Origin: Verrucomicrobiales bacterium
GTDB lineage: Bacteria > Verrucomicrobiota > Verrucomicrobiia > Verrucomicrobiales > V1-33
Direction of reading: 5' to 3'
DNA: 64,000 nucleotides
Assembly (NCBI GenBank): GCA_018003315.1
Contig: JAGNEJ010000004.1
Coordinates: 56,949 to 120,948, forward strand
Shown here one piece after another: positions 8,345-16,049 of this stretch (the stretch's first letter is position 1; every line of letters begins with the position of its first letter). The notes beneath the pieces are model-generated. The model searched no databases. It was given only the letters and a program-made list of their open reading frames with translations, and had not been told where the DNA came from. The position numbers were made by a program, and so were the translations under genes.

Positions 8345-8824
8345 ATGAAACTCCTGTCCCTGCTTTCCGCGGCCCTGCTGGCCAGTCCGTTCGCCACCAC
8401 CGCCTCCCCGCTTTCCGACCTCGCCGCGCAGTTTGGCGTGGAATGGATGCTCGGCACATGGACGGACGCCAGCGGCGAAGCCATCGTCCTAACCTACGAA
8501 TGGCGGCTGGAGAAAAACGCCATCGCCCTCAAACTCAAGGCCCCGGACAATGAAGCCGAAGGGATGACCGTGCTACAGCCCGGCACCGACCAGATTCACT
8601 ACGTCTCGGTGGACAGCAAGGGCGGCATCGCCAAGGGCAATTGGTTCGAACACGCCGGCAATCCGGCGCTGCGCGTCACCTACGTCAATCCCGAAGGCGA
8701 GTCCAAAACCATGGTGGTGGAGCATGTCAAAGTGGATGCCGACACCATGAAGGTGAAACTTTACAACGGGGAAGATCCGGACACGGCCGAAGCGCACGAA
8801 ATCGAACTCAAGCGCAAGAAGTGA
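8345..8824 (+). CDS. Secreted lipocalin-like hypothetical protein
   Basis: A 159-residue protein with a clear signal peptide (MKLLSLLSAALLASPFATTA) and a small soluble domain that starts EWMLGTWTDASGE and continues as alternating beta strands (YEWRLEKNAIALKLK, ALRVTYVNPEG, MKVKLYNG). The W-x-LGTW opening resembles small calycin or lipocalin-like domains such as those in DUF1579-type proteins, but no ligand site can be read. It is probably periplasmic. Its stop overlaps the GTG start of the next gene (GTGA, 8821-8824), so the two are translated together. The function is unknown. Confidence 0.75.
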   Translation: MKLLSLLSAALLASPFATTASPLSDLAAQFGVEWMLGTWTDASGEAIVLTYEWRLEKNAIALKLKAPDNEAEGMTVLQPGTDQIHYVSVDSKGGIAKGNWFEHAGNPALRVTYVNPEGESKTMVVEHVKVDADTMKVKLYNGEDPDTAEAHEIELKRKK

Positions 8825-9186
8825 GCCGGACGGTCGCCGTTCTCGGTGCCAGCAGCCAGGCGGATCGCTATTCCAACAAAGCGGTGCGGATGCTCCTGGA
8901 GCACGGCCACCGGGTGATTCCGGTAAACCCAGGCCTCCGGGAAGTCGCCGGACAAACTGCCGTCGCCAGCCTTTCCGCCATCACCGATACGGTGGACACC
9001 CTGACCGTGTACGTTGCTCCGGAGCGTCTCGCCGCCCTGCTGCCAGACATCCTTGGGCTGCGCCCGGCGCGAGTCATTCTCAATCCCGGCACGGAATCTC
9101 CCGCGGTGGAAGCGGCCCTTTCCACCGCGGGAATTCCGTGGAGGCACGCCTGCACGCTGGTGCTGCTGCGCAGCGGACAGTTTTGA
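8821..9186 (+). CDS. CoA-binding domain protein (CoA_binding_2, YccU-like)
   Basis: A 121-residue single-domain protein with the Rossmann fold of succinyl-CoA synthetase alpha-like CoA-binding domains: VAVLGASSQADRYSNKAV at the N-terminus (nucleotide loop), GHRVIPVNPG, then DTLTVYVAPERLAALLPDI and ARVILNPGTES. These match the YccU family position by position, at the family's usual size. No ATP-grasp partner domain is attached. A GTG start at 8821 overlaps the previous stop and gives the N-terminus expected for the fold. The cellular role of the family is poorly defined. Confidence 0.85.
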   Translation: MSRTVAVLGASSQADRYSNKAVRMLLEHGHRVIPVNPGLREVAGQTAVASLSAITDTVDTLTVYVAPERLAALLPDILGLRPARVILNPGTESPAVEAALSTAGIPWRHACTLVLLRSGQF

Positions 9187-9219
9187 TGAGGTCCTCCATC
9201 CGAACGCTCCCCCCCCAGC

Positions 9220-10527
9220 CTACTGGAGATCTTCCAGGGCGGTCGGCCCTGTGGAATCAGGCTTGGCTTGGGGCAGCAGCAGGGCCAGCAGCGTGGCTGG
9301 CAGAAAAAGCACGCTGGCAACCAGCAGGGCGCGGCCCGGGCTGTCCACCTTGTTGAACAGCCCGAAAAAGACCGTGCCCCCGGCAGCGGCCAACCGCCCG
9401 ATGTTGTAGCAGAATCCTGCGCCCGTGGTGCGCAGCAGCGTGGGGAAGAGCGGAGGCAGACACATGGTGAAGAGCCCGAACACCCCAGCCCACGCCCCCA
9501 GGAGCACAAACCAGAACAGCGTCATGCCGTAGCTCCAGTCCGCCGCAAAGGTGACTGCCATGGTCATTCCGTAAAGCGCCAGCAGCAGCGTCATCGCAAA
9601 GCGGTATCCGTGGCGTTTGGCCAGCCAGCCTGCCAGAAAATTTCCTGCGATCGAACCGATCATCAACACCGTCAGCGCCTGGACCGCCGCACCGGTTTTT
9701 TCCGCATCGGTCAGCCCGGCCACTGCGGGGTGTTTGCGGATGAAGCTCTGCTGCCAGAACATGAATGCCCAGTGTGCCGTGAGCGAAACGGCACAGATGG
9801 CCAGCACCCGCCAGGTCACCCTGGCCACTCCGGTGGAAAAGAGATCCGCGACCCGGGGCGGCTGGGAGGCCTTGCGGGCGGACTTCCATTCCTCGGTTTC
9901 CGGCACTGCCCGGCGGATCCACCAGGTGATGAGCGCCGGCAGGATGCCGACCAGGAAAATCCAGCGCGGATCCATCGACTTCATGATCCAGCCGGCGAGA
10001 CAGGCGAGCAGGATGCCCAGGTTGACCGCGGTCTGCAAGGCGGCTGCGATCCAAGGACGCCAGGATTTCGGCCAGGTCTCTGCCAACAGCGAGGCCCCCA
10101 CCGCCCATTCACCGCCGATCCCCAATGCGGCCAGGAAACGGAAGATCATGAGGTGCCACCACTCCGTGGAAATGGCTGAGAGCCCGGTGAATCCCGCATA
10201 GGTCAGGATGGTCAGGACCAACGCCCGGCTCCGTCCGATGAGATCGCCCAGCCGTCCGAAAAAGGCGCCTCCCAGCGCCCAGCCCGCCAGGAATGCGGCC
10301 ATGATGATCGATGACTTGTTGGCGACTTCTGGATCCTTGTCCCCAGTGGCCAGCAACTGGGCGACGAAGGGGACCGCCACCAGCGTATAAATGTGCATGT
10401 CCAATCCGTCGAAGAGCCAGCCCAGCCACGCGGCCAAGCCGGAACGGCGCTGTTGCGGCGAGAGCGATTTCAGCGCCCCCAGGAGCCCCGGGGCTGCAGC
10501 AGTGGCGCGGGAGTTGTCAGCGGACAT
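9220..10527 (-). CDS. MFS transporter (sialate/organic-acid:H+ symporter type)
   Basis: A 435-residue inner-membrane protein with about 12 transmembrane segments. GWLFDGLDMHIYTLVAVPF in TM1 and FFGRLGDLIGRSRALVL after TM2 (the MFS loop 2-3 motif G-x3-D-x2-GR) place it in the MFS, and the FDGxD motif is typical of the sialate and aromatic-acid symporter groups (SHS/AAHS). RFLAALGIGGEWAVGASLLAE in TM4 supports the same subgroup. The start at 10527 gives a short cytoplasmic N-terminus; the frame is open further upstream without membrane or signal character. It faces the CoA-binding gene tail to tail and is divergent from the DUF1501 gene. The substrate cannot be predicted. Confidence 0.85.
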   Translation of the reverse strand: MSADNSRATAAAPGLLGALKSLSPQQRRSGLAAWLGWLFDGLDMHIYTLVAVPFVAQLLATGDKDPEVANKSSIIMAAFLAGWALGGAFFGRLGDLIGRSRALVLTILTYAGFTGLSAISTEWWHLMIFRFLAALGIGGEWAVGASLLAETWPKSWRPWIAAALQTAVNLGILLACLAGWIMKSMDPRWIFLVGILPALITWWIRRAVPETEEWKSARKASQPPRVADLFSTGVARVTWRVLAICAVSLTAHWAFMFWQQSFIRKHPAVAGLTDAEKTGAAVQALTVLMIGSIAGNFLAGWLAKRHGYRFAMTLLLALYGMTMAVTFAADWSYGMTLFWFVLLGAWAGVFGLFTMCLPPLFPTLLRTTGAGFCYNIGRLAAAGGTVFFGLFNKVDSPGRALLVASVLFLPATLLALLLPQAKPDSTGPTALEDLQ

Positions 10528-10709
10528 GCGGCACCCTCTAGCAGTCCCGCTCCGGCGAGCCAAGCGCCAAAACCGGGCTGCAGTGAAATTTCCACCCTGG
10601 CTTGCGGCGGTCTGCTCCTCCGCATGAGCGGGGCCTGCACTGCTTGACAGCACGGGGATGCACCGGATTTTGTGCCGGGCGCGTTCTGCCCGGCCACCAT
10701 CCTGCATCC

Positions 10710-12023
10710 ATGAACTCAAAGCCAAATCTCTGCACGGCCTATTCCCGCCGCGGCTTCCTTCAAGTCGGCGTCATCAGCGGCCTCGGCCTGACCTTGGGGG
10801 AGTTCCTCAAGATGAAGGCGAAGGCAGACCTCAAGCACTACGATTCCGTGGAGGGCAAGGCCAAGAGCGTGATTCACATTTTTCTTCCCGGCGGCATGGC
10901 CCACCAGGAAAGTTTCGACCCCAAGACCTTTGCGCCCAGCGAATACCGCGGCCCGTGGGGCAGCATTCCCACCAAGCTGGACGGGGTGCAGTTTGGCGAG
11001 CTGTGGAAAAACTGCGCCCAGGTGGCGGACAAAATGCTCATCTGCCGCAGCATGACCCATGGCGAGGCCGCGCATGAGCGCGGAACCCATAACATGTTTA
11101 CCGGCTACCGGCCCAGCCCGGCCCTTGTGTATCCCAGCATGGGCTCGATCGTCAGTCACGAATTCGGCAGCCGGAAGAACCTCCCTCCCTACGTCTGCAT
11201 CCCCTCGCTGCCGAATGAATTCGCCGGCAGCGGTTATCTCAGCTCCGCCTTTGGGCCGTTTTCACTGGGCAGCGACCCGGCGGATGGTGGGTTCCGCGTC
11301 CAGGACCTGGCACTGCCAGGAGGCATTGACGAAAATCGCTTCAACCGTCGGCGCTCCCTGCTTTACGCGGTGGATGAACATTTCAAGAGCGCTGAGAAAA
11401 GCGACAAGATCACCGCCATGGATTCGTTCTACCAGGGTGCCTACAGCCTCATTTCCAGTCCGGAAGCCCGGGCGGCGTTCGACATCAACGCGGAAAAACC
11501 TGAACTGCGCGACCAATACGGCCGCAATGCCGCCGGGCAGCGCCTGCTCATGGCCCGCCGTCTGGTGGAGGCCGGCACCCGCTTTGTCTCCGTGACCTAT
11601 GGCGGCTGGGACCACCACGACAACATTCGCGATGCCATGGCCGGACAGGTGCCCGCCATCGACCAGGCGCTGGCCGCACTCATTCGCGACCTCGACCAGC
11701 GCGGCCTGCTGGACAGCACGCTGGTCATGGTTTCCTCCGAATTCGGACGCACTCCGAAAATCAACAACACCGGCGGCCGCGACCACTGGCCCAAGGTTTT
11801 CAGCGTGGTGATGGCCGGTGGCGGCCTCAAAAAAGGCATGGTTTACGGCTCATCCGACGCCCTGGGCGCGGAGCCGGAAAATGATCCGCTGAGCGTTGCC
11901 GATCTGGCGACCACCGTGTATCACCAACTCGGCATCAATGCCGACAAGGAAATCATGGCTCCCGGCGACCGGCCCATCGAAATCTGTGACGGCGGGGAAG
12001 TCGTCAAGGACATGCTGGCCTGA
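10710..12023 (+). CDS. DUF1501 family exported protein
   Basis: A 437-residue protein of the DUF1501 family, abundant in Planctomycetes and Verrucomicrobia and related in fold to alkaline phosphatases and sulfatases. A Tat signal is visible (SRRGFLQVGVISGLGLTLG, residues 12-30). Family hallmarks follow: VIHIFLPGGMAHQESFDPK, HERGTHNMFTGYRP, FVSVTYGGWDHHDN and MVSSEFGRTPKINNTGGRDHW, the latter two supplying conserved His and Asp residues. In related genomes this gene usually follows a DUF1549/DUF1553 cytochrome gene; here it stands alone. A CCTGACAA octamer overlaps its stop codon (12019-12026). The biochemical function of the family is not established. Confidence 0.88.
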   Translation: MNSKPNLCTAYSRRGFLQVGVISGLGLTLGEFLKMKAKADLKHYDSVEGKAKSVIHIFLPGGMAHQESFDPKTFAPSEYRGPWGSIPTKLDGVQFGELWKNCAQVADKMLICRSMTHGEAAHERGTHNMFTGYRPSPALVYPSMGSIVSHEFGSRKNLPPYVCIPSLPNEFAGSGYLSSAFGPFSLGSDPADGGFRVQDLALPGGIDENRFNRRRSLLYAVDEHFKSAEKSDKITAMDSFYQGAYSLISSPEARAAFDINAEKPELRDQYGRNAAGQRLLMARRLVEAGTRFVSVTYGGWDHHDNIRDAMAGQVPAIDQALAALIRDLDQRGLLDSTLVMVSSEFGRTPKINNTGGRDHWPKVFSVVMAGGGLKKGMVYGSSDALGAEPENDPLSVADLATTVYHQLGINADKEIMAPGDRPIEICDGGEVVKDMLA

Positions 12024-12093
12024 CAACCACGGCTCCAGCGCAGCGGGCGGCGGACTTCAAGCGGCTGCGGCGGCCGCACGATAGGGAAACCGG

Positions 12094-12903
12094 CTAGGCC
12101 CGCTCCCCGGAAGCAATGGGGCTGCCAAACTCCATCTGCACCACCACGCCGCCGCCAAAAGGTGCGCCGTAGCGCTGGGCGACTTCGATTTCCGGAAACA
12201 GCAGAACCTCCCCGGTCCGCTGTTCCGATGCCTTCTGAAATCGCCGGGCCAGCAGCAGCAGGAGCAGGCTGGCACCCATGGCTCCCAGCACCATGCCGGC
12301 AATTTTCAACTGGGTGGCGCTGAGCATCCATCTGCTTTCCGTGAGCAGGGGCCTGAGTTTTTGCAATTCTGTCACGAGCGCCAGGGTTCCGGACCGGACT
12401 TTTTCCCTGGGTTCTGTTGCGGCATTGGCGGCCGCGGCGGCGCGGTGAGCCACCTCCAGCAGCATTTCCGTGGAAAATGGGCGGGCCCCCTCCTGGGCGC
12501 AGGCGATACCCAGCGGAGCGGCGTTTTCCCCCGCGGATTTGTTATAAACCAGCACCGCGCCATTGCGTCCGTTGATCCACTTGTCCGCGAGCCGTATGGC
12601 CCGCTGGTTGGCATCCTCACCATAAATGAAGGTGAAGGTGGCGGCATAGACGGCGAACCCTTCGTCCCGGAAAGCGCGCAATTTGGCTTCCAATTCCCCG
12701 CGCTCCGCTTCCTGGAACAGGCCCGCTTCATCCAGAAGCTGTCCGGCTGGCGCTGCGGGAATGACATCGCGGGCTTCCCCGGCGGCGCTGTGCAGGGGAT
12801 CGGTGGTCACCACTTCCTGGGCCGCAGCAGGACTTGCCGCGAGCAGGGGCACGCACCCCAGCACAAGGGCTGCAATGGCGGAGGATGGCAGGATGGCGGT
12901 CAC
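12094..12903 (-). CDS. TPM-domain (YgcG-like) exported membrane protein
   Basis: A protein of about 269 residues with a TPM domain, named for the photosystem II repair protein TLP18.3 and found in YgcG-like bacterial proteins. A signal peptide ends in AAAQ; the domain starts with LLDEAGLFQEAERGELEAKLRAF and includes IYGEDANQRAIRLADKWINGRNG and VLVYNKSAGENAAPLGIA. A transmembrane helix follows near the C-terminus (AGMVLGAMGASLLLLLLARRF) with a cytoplasmic tail. I placed the start at a GTG (12903) because it puts the signal peptide first; an ATG at 13026 would add 41 residues of poor coding character and leave almost no room for the promoter of the divergent gene. Confidence 0.7.
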   Translation of the reverse strand: MTAILPSSAIAALVLGCVPLLAASPAAAQEVVTTDPLHSAAGEARDVIPAAPAGQLLDEAGLFQEAERGELEAKLRAFRDEGFAVYAATFTFIYGEDANQRAIRLADKWINGRNGAVLVYNKSAGENAAPLGIACAQEGARPFSTEMLLEVAHRAAAAANAATEPREKVRSGTLALVTELQKLRPLLTESRWMLSATQLKIAGMVLGAMGASLLLLLLARRFQKASEQRTGEVLLFPEIEVAQRYGAPFGGGVVVQMEFGSPIASGERA

Positions 12904-13050
12904 TGGGAAACTGGGTGCCACGAAGCCGCGGGATTGCAACGGACAATTCCCCGCCACCCGCCGGGGCTTTCCGCAAAGCCGGAAGGGATCCGGTGGACGC
13001 GGCGGTGCATTCCTGGCAGGATGCATTTTTTATCCATCCAAATGCACTGC

Positions 13051-13767
13051 ATGAAAACACCGCTGCTTCTTGGCCTCTGCTGCTGGCCGGCCCTGGCATG
13101 GGGTGATGCCGCCGCAGAACCCGCACCGCCCGGATCGTCCGCGGCCAGCCAGAATGGCTTCGTTGCCCTGTTTCAAGGCTCCAAACCGCTGGAGGGCTGG
13201 GTGGTCAGGAATTGGTCGGATGTCTCCCAGCCCGCAGAGAAAGGCACCGCCTGGAAAGTCAACGCCGGCATCCTATCCAGCGAGGGGCCGCGCGGCTGCT
13301 GGCTCATCAGCGAAAAGGAATACGGCGATTTCATCCTGGAGTATGAATTCAAGCTGGGACCCACTGGAAACTCCGGCTGCGCGCTGCGGACTCCTGCCAA
13401 GGGCGATCCCGCTTTCGATGGCTTGGAAATGCAGATGGCGGATTTCCGCTACAACACCAAAGCCAAGGATTCCGAGTTGACGGGCGGTTTCTACCGCGCC
13501 GCCGCTCCCGCCAAACAGGTTTACAAGCCGGAGGAATGGAACCGCGTGCAGATCGAACTCCGCGGGTCAAGGGCCCGGGTGACCATCAATGGCCAGAAGG
13601 TTCAGGACATCGACCTGGACACGTTCACCACCACCGTTGCCCGACACGACGGCACCCCGGCACCGCCGCTGAAGGACCGCCCGCGCAGGGGGCGCATCGG
13701 CTTTCAGGAACTCAGCCGGGACGGAAGCCACGTGCAAATCCGCGGCGTCCGCATCAAGGAACTGTGA
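13051..13767 (+). CDS. DUF1080 (3-keto-disaccharide hydrolase-like) secreted protein
   Basis: A 238-residue secreted protein with a signal peptide (MKTPLLLGLCCWPALAWG) and a DUF1080 beta-sandwich: FVALFQGSKPLEGW at the start, EYGDFILEYEFKL, NSGCALRT, a GLEMQMAD segment and a C-terminal GRIGFQEL with IRGVRIKEL. This is the usual size and order for the family, some members of which hydrolyse 3-keto-glycosides and which share the concanavalin-like fold. Three ATGs occur within 30 nt; the last (13051) gives the cleanest signal peptide. It is divergent from the TPM gene. A role in sugar degradation is inferred from the family. Confidence 0.85.
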   Translation: MKTPLLLGLCCWPALAWGDAAAEPAPPGSSAASQNGFVALFQGSKPLEGWVVRNWSDVSQPAEKGTAWKVNAGILSSEGPRGCWLISEKEYGDFILEYEFKLGPTGNSGCALRTPAKGDPAFDGLEMQMADFRYNTKAKDSELTGGFYRAAAPAKQVYKPEEWNRVQIELRGSRARVTINGQKVQDIDLDTFTTTVARHDGTPAPPLKDRPRRGRIGFQELSRDGSHVQIRGVRIKEL

Positions 13768-13814
13768 CCAGGCATTCCTCCGGGAGGCTCGCTTTTCCGG
13801 CTTTTCATCCGCCC

Positions 13815-13836
13815 GGAGCACACTAGCCTGTGCTCC
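13815..13836 (+). promoter_or_regulatory. Perfect inverted repeat abutting the ABC-permease start
   Basis: GGAGCACA at 13815-13822 and TGTGCTCC at 13829-13836 are exact reverse complements with a 6-nt spacer. The repeat ends one base before the ATG at 13838. It could be a repressor operator or an mRNA hairpin masking the translation start. Sequence alone does not decide between these. Confidence 0.5.
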
Positions 13837-13837
13837 C

Positions 13838-14584
13838 ATGTCGAAATTGTCCGTCAGGCACCTCGCTGCCGCCGCCGTGCTTTTGGCGCTGGGCTCGCTG
13901 CTGTGCTGGCAGATATTTGCCACGCTGCGCTACCAGTGGAACTGGTCCGGGGTCTGGGCGGACCGGCAGTTGCTGCTCAAGGGCTGGGGCGTCACCGTGC
14001 TGCTGGCCGCGGGGGCGATGGTTGGCAGCGTGCTGCTGGGACTGCTGCTGGCTGCGGGGCAGCGGGTGAAGGACCCCGTCATCCGCTGGACCTGCCGCGG
14101 CTACGTGGGCCTCATTCGGGGCACGCCGCTGCTCACCCAGTTGCTGATCGGTTATTACATTGTGGCCAATGCCCTGCAACTCGACAGTAAAATTGTCGCC
14201 GGCATTCTTTTGCTCACCGCCTTTGAGGCCGCCTACTTGGCTGAAATCCTGCGCGGCGGCGTGGAGAGCATCGAAAAGGCGCAGTGGGATGCGGCGCGGG
14301 CAGTGGGATTTTCGCGGTGGCAGACGTGGCGTCATGTCATCCTGCCCCAGACACTGCGCCGCGTCCTGCCGGGCCTGGCCGGTGTGGGGGCGTCGCTGGT
14401 GAAGGATTCCTCCCTGCTCAGTGTCCTGGGCATCCAGGAATTTGCCAGGCGTGCGGACATGGTGGCCAGCCAGCACACGGCCCCGCTGGAAGCCTATCTG
14501 CCCATGGCCCTGGGCTACCTCATCCTCACCCTGCCGCTGACCTGGCTGGCGGGCATTCTGGAAAGGAGATGGCGCGGCGCATGA
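13838..14584 (+). CDS. Polar amino-acid-type ABC transporter permease (HisM/GlnP family)
   Basis: A 248-residue inner-membrane permease of the His/Glu/Gln/Arg/opine class. It begins with a membrane span (AAAVLLALGSLLCWQIF), then VTVLLAAGAMVGSVLLGLLLA and the family hallmark GYVGLIRGTPLLTQLLIGYY, followed by AYLAEILRGGVESIEKAQWDAARAVG, the EAA loop that contacts the ATPase. Its TGA overlaps the ATG of the ATPase gene (ATGA at 14581-14584), so the two subunits are made together. A homodimer is expected, as only one permease gene is present. No periplasmic binding protein lies on either side. Confidence 0.92.
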   Translation: MSKLSVRHLAAAAVLLALGSLLCWQIFATLRYQWNWSGVWADRQLLLKGWGVTVLLAAGAMVGSVLLGLLLAAGQRVKDPVIRWTCRGYVGLIRGTPLLTQLLIGYYIVANALQLDSKIVAGILLLTAFEAAYLAEILRGGVESIEKAQWDAARAVGFSRWQTWRHVILPQTLRRVLPGLAGVGASLVKDSSLLSVLGIQEFARRADMVASQHTAPLEAYLPMALGYLILTLPLTWLAGILERRWRGA

Positions 14585-15318
14585 AGTGGCGGATCCAGAA
14601 CCTGACAAAAGCCTACGGCGGCCAGAGGGCGCTCGACGGCGTGCATTTTGACTCCGCCGGGGAGACGCGCTGCCTGGCGCTTCTGGGGCCGTCCGGCGGG
14701 GGGAAATCCACGTTGTTGCGCCTCCTCGGCGGCTTGGAAACACCGGATTCGGGGAGCATCTCCCTCAATGACCAGCCGCTCCCTGCGGACGAACCGGCAC
14801 TGCGGGCCTACCGCAGGAGCAATGGATTCCTCTTCCAGGGGTACAATCTGTTTCCGCATCTGACCGCGCTGGAAAACATCACCCTGCCGCTGGAGAAAGT
14901 TCACGGCAAATCACCCGCCGAGGCGGCATCCATTGCCAGAAAGAATCTGGCGCGGTTCGGTCTGGATGCCCATGCCGGGAAATATCCCGCCCAGCTTTCC
15001 GGTGGACAGCAGCAGCGCGTCGCGCTCATCCGCGCCGTCAGCATGGAGCCCAGGCTGCTTTTTCTAGATGAACCGACAGCGGCCCTGGATCCGGAAATGA
15101 CCTGGGAAGTGCTCGAATTGGTCAGGGAACTGGTGAACCAGGGCCAGCCCGCCGTCATTTGCACCCACGAATTGGGCTTCGCCCGGGCGGTGGCTGACCG
15201 CATTGCGTTTGTCAGCGAAGGCAGGATACTCGAAGCCGGACCGCCGGAATTGTTCTTTTCCGCGCCGCAAACAGAAACCGCCGCCCGGTTTCTCAGCCGA
15301 GTTCTGGAATTTCGTTAG
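14581..15318 (+). CDS. Polar amino-acid-type ABC transporter ATP-binding protein (GlnQ/HisP family)
   Basis: A 245-residue cytoplasmic ATPase with all motifs intact: Walker A GPSGGGKST (residues 36-44), a Q-loop in FLFQGYNLFPHLT (typical of the amino-acid importers), signature LSGGQQQRVALIRA (about residue 140), Walker B LLFLDEPTAALDPE and the switch His in ICTHELGFA. Its start overlaps the permease stop. The substrate is probably a polar amino acid, judged from the subgroup only. A CCTGACAA octamer at 14601-14608 encodes a Leu-Thr pair using the rarer ACA codon. Confidence 0.92.
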   Translation: MKWRIQNLTKAYGGQRALDGVHFDSAGETRCLALLGPSGGGKSTLLRLLGGLETPDSGSISLNDQPLPADEPALRAYRRSNGFLFQGYNLFPHLTALENITLPLEKVHGKSPAEAASIARKNLARFGLDAHAGKYPAQLSGGQQQRVALIRAVSMEPRLLFLDEPTAALDPEMTWEVLELVRELVNQGQPAVICTHELGFARAVADRIAFVSEGRILEAGPPELFFSAPQTETAARFLSRVLEFR

Positions 15319-15523
15319 CACATTGAGGTTAACCGAGTTTTGCAAAAATTACGCCCTTCCGTCCGGAGGGAACAACGCGGAAATTGTGCAAAAAATCTCG
15401 TTTTTTTTCCCCCATCACGCATCCATGTTCCCCTGCTGCGGCGTAGCAGAGGGGAGGCCAGAGCTGAACCCCCGCAGCAATCCATCACCATTCCTAATCC
15501 AACCCGGCGAATACCCGAACACT
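15319..15523. other. Intergenic region upstream of the nos operon
   Basis: This 205-nt spacer should carry the operon promoter. It includes an A6 tract (about 15390) and a T8 tract (15401-15408). I found no canonical FNR/NNR box (TTGAT-N4-ATCAA) and no clear sigma-70 pair, so any redox control would use a different or degenerate site. Confidence 0.5.
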
Positions 15524-15991
15524 ATGAAGATGCATTATCTGACCCTCGCAATTGCCCTCCCGGTTTTTCTCGCCGGATGCGGCTCGAGAAAGGAAGCCAA
15601 CGAAGCGGCAAAAAACGCACCGACCCCCGCAGAATTGATCAGCGGCCAGCCGATTGTTCACGGTCCTGAGATCAAGAACGTGGAAGTAAAGAACCCCCTG
15701 GATCAGGCGTGGGTGGCTGGCGGCAAGGGAATTTTCGACAGCAAGTGCATGCCCTGCCACAAGCTCGACGGCACCAAGCTGGTGGGGCCGGGCTGGGCTG
15801 GAGTCACCAAGCGCCGGACACCGGTGTGGATCATGAACATGATCTGCAACACCGACTACATGCTGGCGAACGATCCCGATGCCCAGAAACAGCTCGAACT
15901 GTGCCTCATCCGCATGCCCAACCAGAACGTCTCCGTCGAAGATGCCCGCAAGATTCTGGAATTCATGCGCAGCAACGACGGCGAGAAATAG
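15524..15991 (+). CDS. Cytochrome c lipoprotein of the nos operon
   Basis: A 155-residue monohaem cytochrome c. A lipoprotein signal ends in the lipobox LAGC (Cys19), so the protein is likely tethered on the periplasmic side of a membrane. The haem site is CMPCH (residues 75-79), and WIMNMICNTDYM and LIRMPNQNVS supply candidate distal Met ligands. A cytochrome c gene at this position is characteristic of clade II nos operons, where it is thought to pass electrons to NosZ in place of the NosR route. It is separated from nosZ by 58 nt and almost certainly shares its transcript. ATG 15524 is used; an in-frame ATG two codons on is equally possible. Confidence 0.85.
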   Translation: MKMHYLTLAIALPVFLAGCGSRKEANEAAKNAPTPAELISGQPIVHGPEIKNVEVKNPLDQAWVAGGKGIFDSKCMPCHKLDGTKLVGPGWAGVTKRRTPVWIMNMICNTDYMLANDPDAQKQLELCLIRMPNQNVSVEDARKILEFMRSNDGEK

Positions 15992-16049
15992 CTTCCCGGT
16001 CAGTCGGCGCAGTCTGCCTTGCGGGAATCGACCAATTCACTCCTAACCC

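Noticed and set aside
12361..13050. Upstream extension of the DUF1080 gene
   Set aside because: The frame is open through the opposite-strand TPM gene but lacks coding character there; the signal peptide begins at 13051.
15319..15523. FNR/NNR-type operator before the nos operon
   Set aside because: I searched for TTGAT-N4-ATCAA and close variants; none is convincing. The nearest (TTGAGGTTAACCGAG) does not fit.
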